Positions 1 to 6,469 of a stretch of 25,743 bases of DNA are shown in pieces. Within the stretch, counting starts at the first letter, position 1, and every line of letters begins with the position of its first letter. Source of the stretch: CAJBVG01 sp943360385 (GTDB lineage: Bacteria; Bacteroidota; Bacteroidia; Sphingobacteriales; Sphingobacteriaceae). The stretch spans positions 1-25,743 of the forward strand of contig CALRIM020000018.1 of the NCBI GenBank assembly GCA_943360385.1, written 5' to 3'. The notes below the pieces were generated by a model that had not been told where the DNA came from, ran no database searches, and was given only the letters and a program-made list of their open reading frames with translations. The position numbers were made by a program, and so were the translations under genes.

Positions 1-212
1 ATACAGTAGTCTCCTTTTTTCATAATTTGATCCGCAATCAAAAAGCATTTTTGAGCAATTTGAATATTACCAGATTCAATATTTTTTTGTGTATAGGAAG
101 AAAGACATTTGGCTTCGTTGTAAAAACCGCGATGGGTTGGGCCTTCTAGGTCGGCAGAAATTCCTGGTAATTCTGCAACTAGTATTTCATAAATTTCACT
201 CTCTTTTAACAT
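1..212 (-). CDS. Hypothetical protein, 5' part only (runs off the left edge)
   Basis: An ATG at 212-210 opens a frame with no stop to base 1, giving about 70 residues that begin MLKESEIYEILVAELPGI. The visible part is soluble and charged, with no signal peptide or membrane segment. It contains two cysteines, in AKCLSSY and QKCFLI, and looks mostly helical. I recall similar short acidic openings in small DUF-type Bacteroidota proteins but cannot name the family. The 158 bases between it and the response regulator stop at 371 must hold its promoter, although I find no clear TAnnTTTG element there. The open frame, sensible composition and ATG support a real gene. Function is unknown. Confidence 0.6.
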   Translation of the reverse strand, partial: MLKESEIYEILVAELPGISADLEGPTHRGFYNEAKCLSSYTQKNIESGNIQIAQKCFLIADQIMKKGDYC

Positions 213-370
213 AATTGTGTTTTTTGTAACACTTATGCCATTAGCGTGCCTAGTAGTTTTATAGGTTGTTAGTTAGCTTATAGTCAGATGAATATAATAT
301 TTATCATATGGACTAATTTTAAGAACCCTATCGTTTTGAAAGGGTATAGACTATCATTATGAAAGGTATA

Positions 371-1708
371 CTAGTTGAGATTATATTCTTCCAATTTTCG
401 ATAGAGAGTAGTCAGTGCTATTTTAAGTAATTCGGCTGTTTTTGTTTTGTTGCCGTTTGTGTAGTTTAATACCTTTTGGATATGAATCTTTTCTGCACTT
501 GCTAAATCAAATGCCGAAAGTTGAGTATTTGTAGTTGATTTCTTTTGAAACTCTTCAGGTAATGTTTCAACTGTCATTAGTTTTTCTTGCGATAAAATAA
601 CTCCTCTTTCAATCACATTTTTAAGTTCACGAATATTTCCGTGCCATGTATGTAGCTTTAATAACTCCATACATTCGTCTGTTATGGAGAGAATGTTTTT
701 ATTATTTTTAGCAGAATAAATTTTCAAGAAATAGTTAGATAGTAATTCAATGTCAGAAACACGTTCACGTAAAGAAGGTAATTCAATTTGAAATACTGAT
801 ATTCGATAAAATAAATCTTCTCTAAAAGTGCCTTTTTCTATTTCTGATTTTAGATTCCTATTGGTTGCAGAAATTATTCTAATGTTAACTTTTGTAGGTG
901 AGGAGTCTCCAACTTTGATGAATTCGTTGTTTTCAATTACCCTTAAAAGTTTAGCTTGCAAGTCAAGAGACATTTCTCCAATTTCATCTAAGAAAATAGT
1001 ACCATTATTGGCCATTTCAAAAAGTCCTTTATGGTCCTTTATTGCTCCCGTAAATGCTCCAGCTTTATGTCCAAACATTTCAGATTCAAGTAAATCTTTA
1101 CTTATCGCTGAACAATTAATGGCAACAAAATTATATTTATTTCTAGCACTTTCCTGGTGGATAGCTTGTGCAAATACTTCTTTCCCCGTTCCTGTTTCAC
1201 CAGTTAATAAAACAGTAGTATCAGATTTAGAAACCTTTTTTGCAAACTCAATTGCAGTTAAAAGTTTTTTTGATTTTCCAATTATTTTATCAAAAGAATG
1301 CTTTTCTCCTAATTGTTTTTCTAGAGATTGAATTCTTCTAGCTAAATCAACTTTTTCGAATGCACGATATAATAATGGAATTATTTTGTTATTGTCGTCA
1401 CCCTTAATAATATAGTCGAATGCCCCGTTTTTAATTGCTTGAACACTATCTTGTATGTTTCCATAAGCAGTTAATAAAATTATCTCTAGTAGAGGGTTTT
1501 TGGATTTTAATTTGCTTACAAGGTCAACACCACTTCCATCTGGTAGTTTAACATCACATATTACAACATCAAATTCTAAGTCGTCTAATTTTTTTAATGC
1601 GCTTTTGCAATTTTCGGCTTGAAATACCTCAAAGCCCTCTAAGCTTATTATTTTAGATAATAAGGTTCTAATTTTAATTTCGTCATCTATAATTAATATC
1701 TTATTCAA
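371..1708 (-). CDS. Sigma-54-dependent response regulator, NtrC family
   Basis: A 445-residue cytoplasmic transcription activator. Residues 1-120 are a receiver domain with acidic pocket D8-D9, phospho-acceptor D52, T80 and K102. Residues 140-375 are the AAA+ sigma-54 activation domain: Walker A GETGTGKE at 170-177, the sigma-54 contact loop GAFTGA at 217-222, and Walker B around D241-E242. A Fis-type helix-turn-helix occupies about 405-445. Family knowledge says it hydrolyses ATP to open promoters bound by sigma-54 polymerase. The start must be TTG at 1708, because an in-frame TAA lies two codons upstream. It sits 35 bases after the NlpC/P60 gene on the same strand and may be co-transcribed. 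No histidine kinase is visible in the window, so its partner is unknown. The conserved lysine is followed by GDD rather than the usual proline. Confidence 0.96.
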   Translation of the reverse strand: MNKILIIDDEIKIRTLLSKIISLEGFEVFQAENCKSALKKLDDLEFDVVICDVKLPDGSGVDLVSKLKSKNPLLEIILLTAYGNIQDSVQAIKNGAFDYIIKGDDNNKIIPLLYRAFEKVDLARRIQSLEKQLGEKHSFDKIIGKSKKLLTAIEFAKKVSKSDTTVLLTGETGTGKEVFAQAIHQESARNKYNFVAINCSAISKDLLESEMFGHKAGAFTGAIKDHKGLFEMANNGTIFLDEIGEMSLDLQAKLLRVIENNEFIKVGDSSPTKVNIRIISATNRNLKSEIEKGTFREDLFYRISVFQIELPSLRERVSDIELLSNYFLKIYSAKNNKNILSITDECMELLKLHTWHGNIRELKNVIERGVILSQEKLMTVETLPEEFQKKSTTNTQLSAFDLASAEKIHIQKVLNYTNGNKTKTAELLKIALTTLYRKLEEYNLN

Positions 1709-1743
1709 TGTCTTTTATTTTTTGGATATCAATATTTATAATT

Positions 1744-2358
1744 TTAGTCACGAACCGTTTCCACAACATCTGTCGAAGATTTTAATCTACCTGCTTTGTA
1801 AAAATACCTTCGATAATAATCTTCCCTTAAATCCGATATAATTACACCCTGAGAAGTAGATGCATGTACAAATTTATTCTCCCCTATGTAAATTCCAACA
1901 TGAGAAACTTGACCTCTACGAATTCTAAAAAACAATAAATCTCCTTCCTTCATTTCACTTCTTGGAACAGGATTAGTCATTTTATACATACTTCGGGAAT
2001 CTCTTGGAAGTACTCTTTTATATACTTTTTCGTACATAATTCCCGTAAATCCAGAGCAATCAATACCCCTTTTAGTTTCCCCTCCAAAGCGATATCTAGT
2101 CCCTAACCACTCATACATTTGGTAATAAAGCTCTAATTTTGATGCTGTATCTACTGGCAATCCCGTTTTCTGGGCATGAAATTCAAATCTTAAAGTGTCG
2201 GGATCAAGAACTTCTTTATCCTTAACTACATCTTTTTCAGATATTTCGGGTAGTTTATACTTTCGGTTTTTAGTTTTAGAGAATTGAGCGTTACTGTATT
2301 GTATTCCCACAAAAAACACCATCATCAATACAAATACATATTTAATCGCTCTACTCAT
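1744..2358 (-). CDS. NlpC/P60 family cell-wall peptidase (C40), secreted
   Basis: A 204-residue exported protein. Residues 1-24 form a signal peptide (basic start, hydrophobic core, likely cleavage after SNA). The NlpC/P60 catalytic domain fills about 75-195. The nucleophile is C101 in GIDCSGF, the base is H153 in VSHVGIYIG and the third polar residue is H165 in FVHAS. Enzymes of this family cut peptidoglycan stem peptides, typically between D-Glu and the diamino acid. No LysM or SH3b cell-wall-binding domain is present, and residues 25-70 are a charged, Lys-rich spacer. It is divergent from pdhA across about 210 bases and lies upstream of the response regulator. The exact substrate bond is inferred from the family. 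Confidence 0.93.
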   Translation of the reverse strand: MSRAIKYVFVLMMVFFVGIQYSNAQFSKTKNRKYKLPEISEKDVVKDKEVLDPDTLRFEFHAQKTGLPVDTASKLELYYQMYEWLGTRYRFGGETKRGIDCSGFTGIMYEKVYKRVLPRDSRSMYKMTNPVPRSEMKEGDLLFFRIRRGQVSHVGIYIGENKFVHASTSQGVIISDLREDYYRRYFYKAGRLKSSTDVVETVRD

Positions 2359-2423
2359 CTATAAAAATCAAATCTAGGAGGTCAAAAATACGCATCTTTC
2401 CTCAAAAAGTGAGATTATACTAA

Positions 2424-2438
2424 GTGTAATAATTACAC
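2424..2438. promoter_or_regulatory. 15-base perfect inverted repeat in the nlpC/P60-pdhA divergent gap
   Basis: GTGTAAT and its complement ATTACAC flank one central A. The site lies 66 bases upstream of the peptidase start and 135 bases upstream of the pdhA start. A perfect dyad of this size in a divergent promoter region fits a dimeric repressor or activator site. It has no T-run and is too small to be a convincing terminator. No regulator can be assigned, and chance occurrence in AT-rich DNA is possible. Confidence 0.3.
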
Positions 2439-2468
2439 GAACTTGTTTAATTGTACGAAATGACTATT

Positions 2469-2512
2469 TTGCATAAAAAACAAGGATTTTTATATCTTGC
2501 ATAAAAGCAAGA
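2469..2512. repeat. Direct repeat TTGCATAAAA twice, second copy inside a small hairpin, pdhA leader
   Basis: TTGCATAAAA occurs at 2469-2478 and again at 2497-2506, 28 bases apart. The second copy forms a six-pair stem, TCTTGC with GCAAGA, around an ATAAAA loop. It lies 61 bases before the chosen pdhA ATG, so it could be part of the promoter or 5' leader. TATTTTG just upstream of the first copy is one base short of the Bacteroidota -7 element TAnnTTTG. This is a suggestion only. Confidence 0.3.
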
Positions 2513-2572
2513 AGATTTAATTTTTTGCTTTTTATTGATAGATTTGCGATTCTATTGCTCAAACGAAAAAAT

Positions 2573-3565
2573 ATGGCGATTAAGATTACAAAAGAAACTT
2601 ATTTAAGCTGGTACGAATCAATGGTATTGATGCGTAAATTCGAAGAACGTGCTGGTCAGTTATACGGACAACAAAAAATTCGTGGATTTTGCCACTTATA
2701 CATTGGCCAAGAGGCTGTTGTAGCTGGCGCAATGTCTACGCTTCGTAAAGAAGATGGAATGATTACAGCCTATAGAGATCATGCGCATGCATTGGCTAAA
2801 GGTGTTACTGCAAACGCAGTGATGGCAGAATTGTATGGAAAGGCAACAGGATGCTCTAAAGGTAAAGGTGGTTCTATGCATATGTTCGATGCTGAATGTA
2901 ATTTCTTCGGAGGACATGGTATTGTTGGCGGACAAATTCCTTTAGGTGCTGGTATTGCATTTGCCGAAAAATATAAGGGCACAGATAATGTTTGTGTTTG
3001 TTATATGGGTGATGGTGCAGTTCGTCAAGGAGCGCTTAATGAAACGTTCAACATGGCTATGCTTTGGAAATTGCCAGTAATATTTATTTGTGAAAACAAT
3101 GGTTATGCGATGGGAACTTCTGTTCAAAGAACTACCAACATGACTGATATTTATAAAATTGGTTTAGGTTTTGATATGCCAAGTGCACCAGTAGATGGGA
3201 TGAGTTGTGAAGCAGTTCATAACGCAATGGATGAAGCGGTGGACAGAGCACGTAGAGGTGATGGTCCAACTTTCTTGGAAATAAAAACATATCGTTACAA
3301 AGGACATTCAATGTCTGATCCTGCTAAATACCGTTCGAAGGATGAGGTAGAAGATTACAAACAAAAAGACCCTATCGAACAAGTAAAAGCAACTATTTTG
3401 AAAAAGAAATATGCTGATGAAAAATGGTTGGAAGAAATTGATCAAAAGATAAAAGATATTGTTGAAGCATCTGTAGAATTTGCAGAAGTTTCCCCATATC
3501 CGGAAGCGTCGGAATTATATACAGATGTATATGTTCAGACAGACTATCCGTATATTATGGACTAA
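2573..3565 (+). CDS. pdhA: Pyruvate dehydrogenase E1 component, alpha subunit
   Basis: A 330-residue thiamine-diphosphate enzyme subunit. With E1 beta it decarboxylates pyruvate and reductively acetylates the lipoyl group of E2. The TPP/Mg-binding motif starts at GDG 146-148 and closes at N175-N176 (FICENNGYAMGTS). The loop at about 239-254, RYKGHSMSDP, matches the conserved E1 alpha region that carries phospho-serines in eukaryotes. I chose the ATG at 2573, preceded by an A-rich tract. The frame is open back to a TTG at 2525, but those 16 residues are hydrophobic, unlike E1 alpha starts. The E2 gene follows 187 bases downstream. E1 beta and E3 are not in the window, and this split is common in Bacteroidota. 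The stop codon lies inside the first word of a repeat array. Confidence 0.97.
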   Translation: MAIKITKETYLSWYESMVLMRKFEERAGQLYGQQKIRGFCHLYIGQEAVVAGAMSTLRKEDGMITAYRDHAHALAKGVTANAVMAELYGKATGCSKGKGGSMHMFDAECNFFGGHGIVGGQIPLGAGIAFAEKYKGTDNVCVCYMGDGAVRQGALNETFNMAMLWKLPVIFICENNGYAMGTSVQRTTNMTDIYKIGLGFDMPSAPVDGMSCEAVHNAMDEAVDRARRGDGPTFLEIKTYRYKGHSMSDPAKYRSKDEVEDYKQKDPIEQVKATILKKKYADEKWLEEIDQKIKDIVEASVEFAEVSPYPEASELYTDVYVQTDYPYIMD

Positions 3566-3588
3566 CAACTCAATACTGAATAACAAAC
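3561..3588. repeat. Heptad array, ACTnAAT-type words, copy 1 (includes the pdhA stop)
   Basis: Four 7-base words in phase, including ACTCAAT and ACTGAAT. The pdhA stop TAA is bases 3-5 of the first word. The stretch 3559-3580 recurs at 3719-3740 with 20 of 22 bases identical, so it is a true direct repeat across the pdhA-pdhC gap. Confidence 0.6.
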
Positions 3589-3594
3589 AGTATG

Positions 3595-3655
3595 TCTTTG
3601 TACCTTGTACTTTTTAGACCTTGGACATAAGACAAGAGACATGGGACAAAGGAGT
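3595..3655. repeat. Heptad array, nnnGACA words with a partly complementary left arm
   Basis: From 3614 to 3655 there are six consecutive 7-base words. Four in a row, at 3621-3648, end in GACA. The left flank 3595-3608 holds two heptads ending in TTGT (TCTTTGT, ACCTTGT), which partly pair with the ACAAAG and ACAAGAG bases of the array, giving a decayed hairpin. The sequence is noncoding because the period of 7 shifts frame at each word. Confidence 0.6.
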
Positions 3656-3703
3656 TAATAATTAATGAATTTAAAAGGTGATAGCACAGAGAAATGTTTC
3701 TCA

Positions 3704-3721
3704 TCCCGATAGCTATCGGGA
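3704..3721. repeat. 18-base perfect palindrome
   Basis: TCCCGATAGCTATCGGGA reads the same on both strands with no loop. It is strikingly GC-rich against this gap. I recall this palindrome as frequent between genes in Bacteroidota genomes, but that is memory, not a search. It lies 31 bases before pdhC and directly abuts the second ACTnAAT array. Confidence 0.7.
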
Positions 3722-3748
3722 CTAACATCTCAATACTTAAATACTAGA
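3721..3748. repeat. Heptad array, ACTnAAT-type words, copy 2 (pdhC leader)
   Basis: Four 7-base words in phase, starting ACTAACA as in copy 1. The stretch 3719-3740 matches 3559-3580 at 20 of 22 bases. It ends four bases before the pdhC ATG, so it would form the immediate 5' leader of the E2 mRNA. Confidence 0.55.
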
Positions 3749-3752
3749 AAAA

Positions 3753-4997
3753 ATGGCTGAAGTAGTAAGAATGCCGAAAATGAGCGATACCATGACCGAA
3801 GGGGTATTAGCTAAGTGGCATAAAAAAGTTGGAGATAAAGTTAAGTCGGGCGATTTAGTTGCAGAAGTTGAAACCGATAAAGCAACGATGGATTTTGAAT
3901 CATTCCAAGAAGGAACGGTATTATATATTGGTGTAGAAGAAGGTAAAGCAGTACCAGTAGATGGTATTATTGCTGTGTTTGGAAAAGAAGGCGAAGATTA
4001 TAAAAGTTTATTGACAGATGCACCAGTTGCAAAAGCTCCAGCAGCTGAAGAAGCAGTTTCTGCACCAGCAGCAAATGCAGCGCCTGCGGCAGTATCGGCA
4101 CCTGCTCCAGCTGTAAATGCAAGTTCAGATTCGAGAGTTAAAGCATCTCCTTTAGCAAAAAAGATAGCTGAAGAAAAAGGAATAGATTTAGCTCAAGTTA
4201 AAGGTTCTGCCGAAAACGGAAGGATTATAAAAAAAGATGTGGAAGATTTCAAACCAGGTTCTTCAACAGCTTCATCTAAACAAGCAAACATTACTTTACC
4301 AACTTATATTGGTCAAGAGAAATATACAGAAGTTCCTGTTTCACAAATGCGTAAAGTAATTGCGAAACGTTTGGCAGAAAGTAAATTTTCTGCACCGCAC
4401 TTCTATTTAAAAATGACAGTCGATATGACTGCTGCGATGGATGCTCGTGTAAAAATGAATGAAGTAGCACAAGTGAAAATTTCATTTAACGACATCGTTT
4501 TAAAAGCAGTTGCAGTTGCATTGAAACAACATCCAAATGTAAACTCATCGTGGTTAGGAGATAAAATTCGTTATAACGAACATGTAAATATTGGAGTTGC
4601 TGTTGCAGTAGAAGATGGTTTACTTGTACCTGTTGTGCGTTTTGCAGATGGAAAATCATTGTCGCACATTTCAGCAGAAGTAAAAGATTTTGCTCAAAAA
4701 GCAAAAGATAAAAAATTACAACCAAGCGATTGGGAAGGATCAACATTTACCATTTCTAATTTAGGAATGTTTGGTATCGATGAATTCACTGCTATTATAA
4801 ACCCACCAGATGCATGTATACTTGCAGTTGGAGGAATTCAATCTGTTCCGGTTGTTAAAAACGGACAAGTAGTTGCAGGAAATGTAATGAAATTAACACT
4901 TTCATGCGACCACAGAGTTGTGGATGGCGCAACAGGTGCTGCGTTTTTACAAACGGTTAAATCGTTGTTAGAAGAACCAGTCCGCCTATTAGTGTAA
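3753..4997 (+). CDS. pdhC: Pyruvate dehydrogenase E2, dihydrolipoamide acetyltransferase
   Basis: A 414-residue core subunit of the pyruvate dehydrogenase complex that transfers the acetyl group from lipoamide to CoA. Domains in order: one lipoyl domain at 1-77 with the lipoylated lysine K43 in VETDKATMDFES; an Ala/Pro-rich swinging linker at about 84-125; a peripheral-subunit-binding domain at about 130-167 (VKASPLAKKIAEEKGIDL); and the catalytic acetyltransferase domain at about 190-414, with H387 and D391 in DHRVVDG. A single lipoyl domain is at the short end for the family. The ATG at 3753 follows an A-rich leader. It is downstream of pdhA in the same direction, and the 187-base gap is filled with repeats. 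The gene meets a convergent hairpin directly after its stop. Confidence 0.96.
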   Translation: MAEVVRMPKMSDTMTEGVLAKWHKKVGDKVKSGDLVAEVETDKATMDFESFQEGTVLYIGVEEGKAVPVDGIIAVFGKEGEDYKSLLTDAPVAKAPAAEEAVSAPAANAAPAAVSAPAPAVNASSDSRVKASPLAKKIAEEKGIDLAQVKGSAENGRIIKKDVEDFKPGSSTASSKQANITLPTYIGQEKYTEVPVSQMRKVIAKRLAESKFSAPHFYLKMTVDMTAAMDARVKMNEVAQVKISFNDIVLKAVAVALKQHPNVNSSWLGDKIRYNEHVNIGVAVAVEDGLLVPVVRFADGKSLSHISAEVKDFAQKAKDKKLQPSDWEGSTFTISNLGMFGIDEFTAIINPPDACILAVGGIQSVPVVKNGQVVAGNVMKLTLSCDHRVVDGATGAAFLQTVKSLLEEPVRLLV

Positions 4998-5065
4998 TAG
5001 ATATGAGATGTGAGATATGAGAAACTTAAATTTTCTAATATCTCATATCTCAATTCTCATATCTA
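4998..5065. terminator. Heptad-array hairpin at convergent gene ends (TATGAGA family, copy 1)
   Basis: Two 25-base arms, 4998-5022 and 5041-5065, are complementary at 23 of 25 positions around an 18-base loop. Each arm is built from 7-base words of the type GATATGA/GATGTGA. The element fills the space between the pdhC stop and the YdeI-like gene, and the latter's TAG stop is the outer three bases of the right arm. The position fits a bidirectional terminator. Bases 5026-5065 recur at 23094-23133 with one difference in 40. Confidence 0.75.
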
Positions 5066-5668
5066 TTTTTCATATTTCCAATTCCTTGTCTTACTCTCCG
5101 CAAGCATTTCTAACGCTTGAACAATTCTCCTCTCTTTAGTACTTTCTTGCTTTGCTTCTAGAATCCAATTAGTGTATTCGTTTTGTTGACTAATACTAAT
5201 TGATTTAAAAAAACTGTTTGCTATTTTATTTTTTGTAAGTGCTTTCGAAAACTCAATGGGTAATGGAACTGCTTCTGCTTTTTTAGCTTTTGTTTTTGAA
5301 GTAAGCACTACATCCGCATCAATTAATTTCATGGCCTCCTTTATATATTTAATTAGGATTTTATCAGAAGGCAAATCCTTCATCGATTTAATTTTTCCTA
5401 AATGGCCCATGGCAGATTCTACATCTTCCTTTCCTCTTAAAAATATATCGTCAGGATCTTTCATCTCTGTAGCTAACCAAAACCCAAAGGCACAATGCTC
5501 TTTAAAAGAGGCCATGCTGCAAAGTATTTTGCCTTTGTATAGAAAGTGAGGGAACGACCATTTCATTGCCTCTTCAACGTCTGGGCATGCTTTGTGTACA
5601 ACAAATTGGAGATGCATCAATATTGGTTGTGCAAATTCCTTAGATTTCAAAATATAGGTGTTGAACAT
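5063..5668 (-). CDS. YdeI/OmdA-like protein with N-terminal DUF1801 domain
   Basis: A 201-residue cytoplasmic protein. About 12-110 resembles DUF1801 (YdhG-like; MKWSFPHFLYKGKILCSMASFK, HCAFGFW). About 135-200 resembles the OmdA/bacteriocin-protection C-terminal domain, with the signature of a Lys-rich helix pair and the phrase YTNWILEAKQESTKERRI. This two-domain layout is the usual YdeI form. The biochemical role is not established; YdeI proteins have been linked to envelope or peptide stress. The ATG at 5668 is preceded by a 40-base divergent gap shared with the membrane protein at 5709. Its TAG stop is supplied by the edge of the hairpin repeat at 4998-5065. Confidence 0.85.
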   Translation of the reverse strand: MFNTYILKSKEFAQPILMHLQFVVHKACPDVEEAMKWSFPHFLYKGKILCSMASFKEHCAFGFWLATEMKDPDDIFLRGKEDVESAMGHLGKIKSMKDLPSDKILIKYIKEAMKLIDADVVLTSKTKAKKAEAVPLPIEFSKALTKNKIANSFFKSISISQQNEYTNWILEAKQESTKERRIVQALEMLAESKTRNWKYEK

Positions 5669-5708
5669 ATCTATAGATTTTTATTAAATTTATTTAAAAA
5701 TAGTCATA

Positions 5709-6386
5709 ATGGAAAATGTAACATTTGGAACTCAGTTGCTTTTTATTGTTGCAACATTTATTACAGTTACTCTAATTTACTATGCATGTAACAAGAATAA
5801 TCTTGTTTTAGGTATAGTGTTAATTTGGTTAGTTATTCAAGCTATTCTTGGTATTTATGGTTTCTATGAAAATACGTTATCAACACCTCCTAGATTGATT
5901 TTTATGCTTGCACCAACGGTTTTATTAATTATTTGGTTATTCAATTTTAACAAAGGAAAAATATTTATTGATGCATTAAACTTGAAGTATTTAACACTTC
6001 TGCACGCTGTTAGAATAATGATAGAAATTGTATTGTTCCAGCTTTTTATTGCAAAGGTAGTTCCAATTGATATGACTTTCGAAGGAAGAAATTTTGATAT
6101 ACTTTCTGGTGTTTCAGCATTATTTATATTCTATTTTGGCTATGTGAAAAGTATCATTAGCAAAAAAATCATTTTAATTTGGAATATAGTTTGTTTGATA
6201 TTGGTGATCAATGTTGTGATTTATGGAATTCTATCCGCGCCATCAATTATTCAAAAATTAAATTTCGATCAACCCAATATTGCAGTATTACATTTCCCAT
6301 TTGTATGGTTAGCAAGTTTTATAGTTCCGACTGTGATATTTGCGCACTTGGTTGCTATAAGAAGGATTCTGGTAGCTAGTAACTAG
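5709..6386 (+). CDS. Uncharacterised integral membrane protein, about seven helices
   Basis: A 225-residue hydrophobic protein that I do not recognise. Likely membrane segments lie at about 8-28, 31-51, 62-80, 93-117, 130-148, 153-176 and 195-219. Polar landmarks are LLHAVRIMIEIVLFQLF (helix 4), the loop PIDMTFEGRNFDILSG, and FPFVWLASFIVP (helix 7). These charged residues in and beside helices look conserved-type rather than random. It has no signal peptide and no known transporter or enzyme motif. The ATG at 5709 faces the YdeI-like gene 40 bases away. The last codons (LVASN and stop) fall in a heptad array that continues downstream, so the C-terminus may be repeat-derived. The coding call is secure; the function is unknown. 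Confidence 0.8.
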   Translation: MENVTFGTQLLFIVATFITVTLIYYACNKNNLVLGIVLIWLVIQAILGIYGFYENTLSTPPRLIFMLAPTVLLIIWLFNFNKGKIFIDALNLKYLTLLHAVRIMIEIVLFQLFIAKVVPIDMTFEGRNFDILSGVSALFIFYFGYVKSIISKKIILIWNIVCLILVINVVIYGILSAPSIIQKLNFDQPNIAVLHFPFVWLASFIVPTVIFAHLVAIRRILVASN

Positions 6387-6421
6387 TATTATTTACCAAC
6401 TACCAATGACCAATTTAAACC
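6371..6421. repeat. Heptad array, ACCAAT-type words, spanning a gene end
   Basis: The 7-base words TACCAAC, TACCAAT and GACCAAT run in phase at 6394-6414. The preceding bases GGTAGCT and AGTAACT continue the same phase back into the last codons of the membrane protein. TGGTAG at 6370-6375 pairs with CTACCA at 6400-6405, so a weak fold-back is possible. It lies between two plus-strand genes, 50-100 bases before the peroxidase ATG. Confidence 0.55.
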
Positions 6422-6469
6422 TTTTCCACCAAATATTGTCATATATTTAACAACCCTAAACTAAAATAT

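Noticed and set aside
325..345. Terminator after the response regulator
   Set aside because: Only a five-pair stem (ACCCT/AGGGT) with an 11-base loop and a poor T-run; too weak to call.
828..1331. Plus-strand 167-codon frame inside the response regulator
   Set aside because: It is the antisense of the conserved AAA+ domain and has no family character of its own.
2525..2572. Upstream TTG start for pdhA adding 16 residues
   Set aside because: The added residues are hydrophobic and unlike E1 alpha N-termini, while the ATG at 2573 has an A-rich leader.
3561..3748. CRISPR-like array
   Set aside because: The repeats are 7 bases and contiguous with no spacers, and there are no cas genes.
4486..4746. 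Minus-strand open frames inside pdhC
   Set aside because: Leu/Gln-rich shadows of the lysine- and alanine-rich E2 coding strand.
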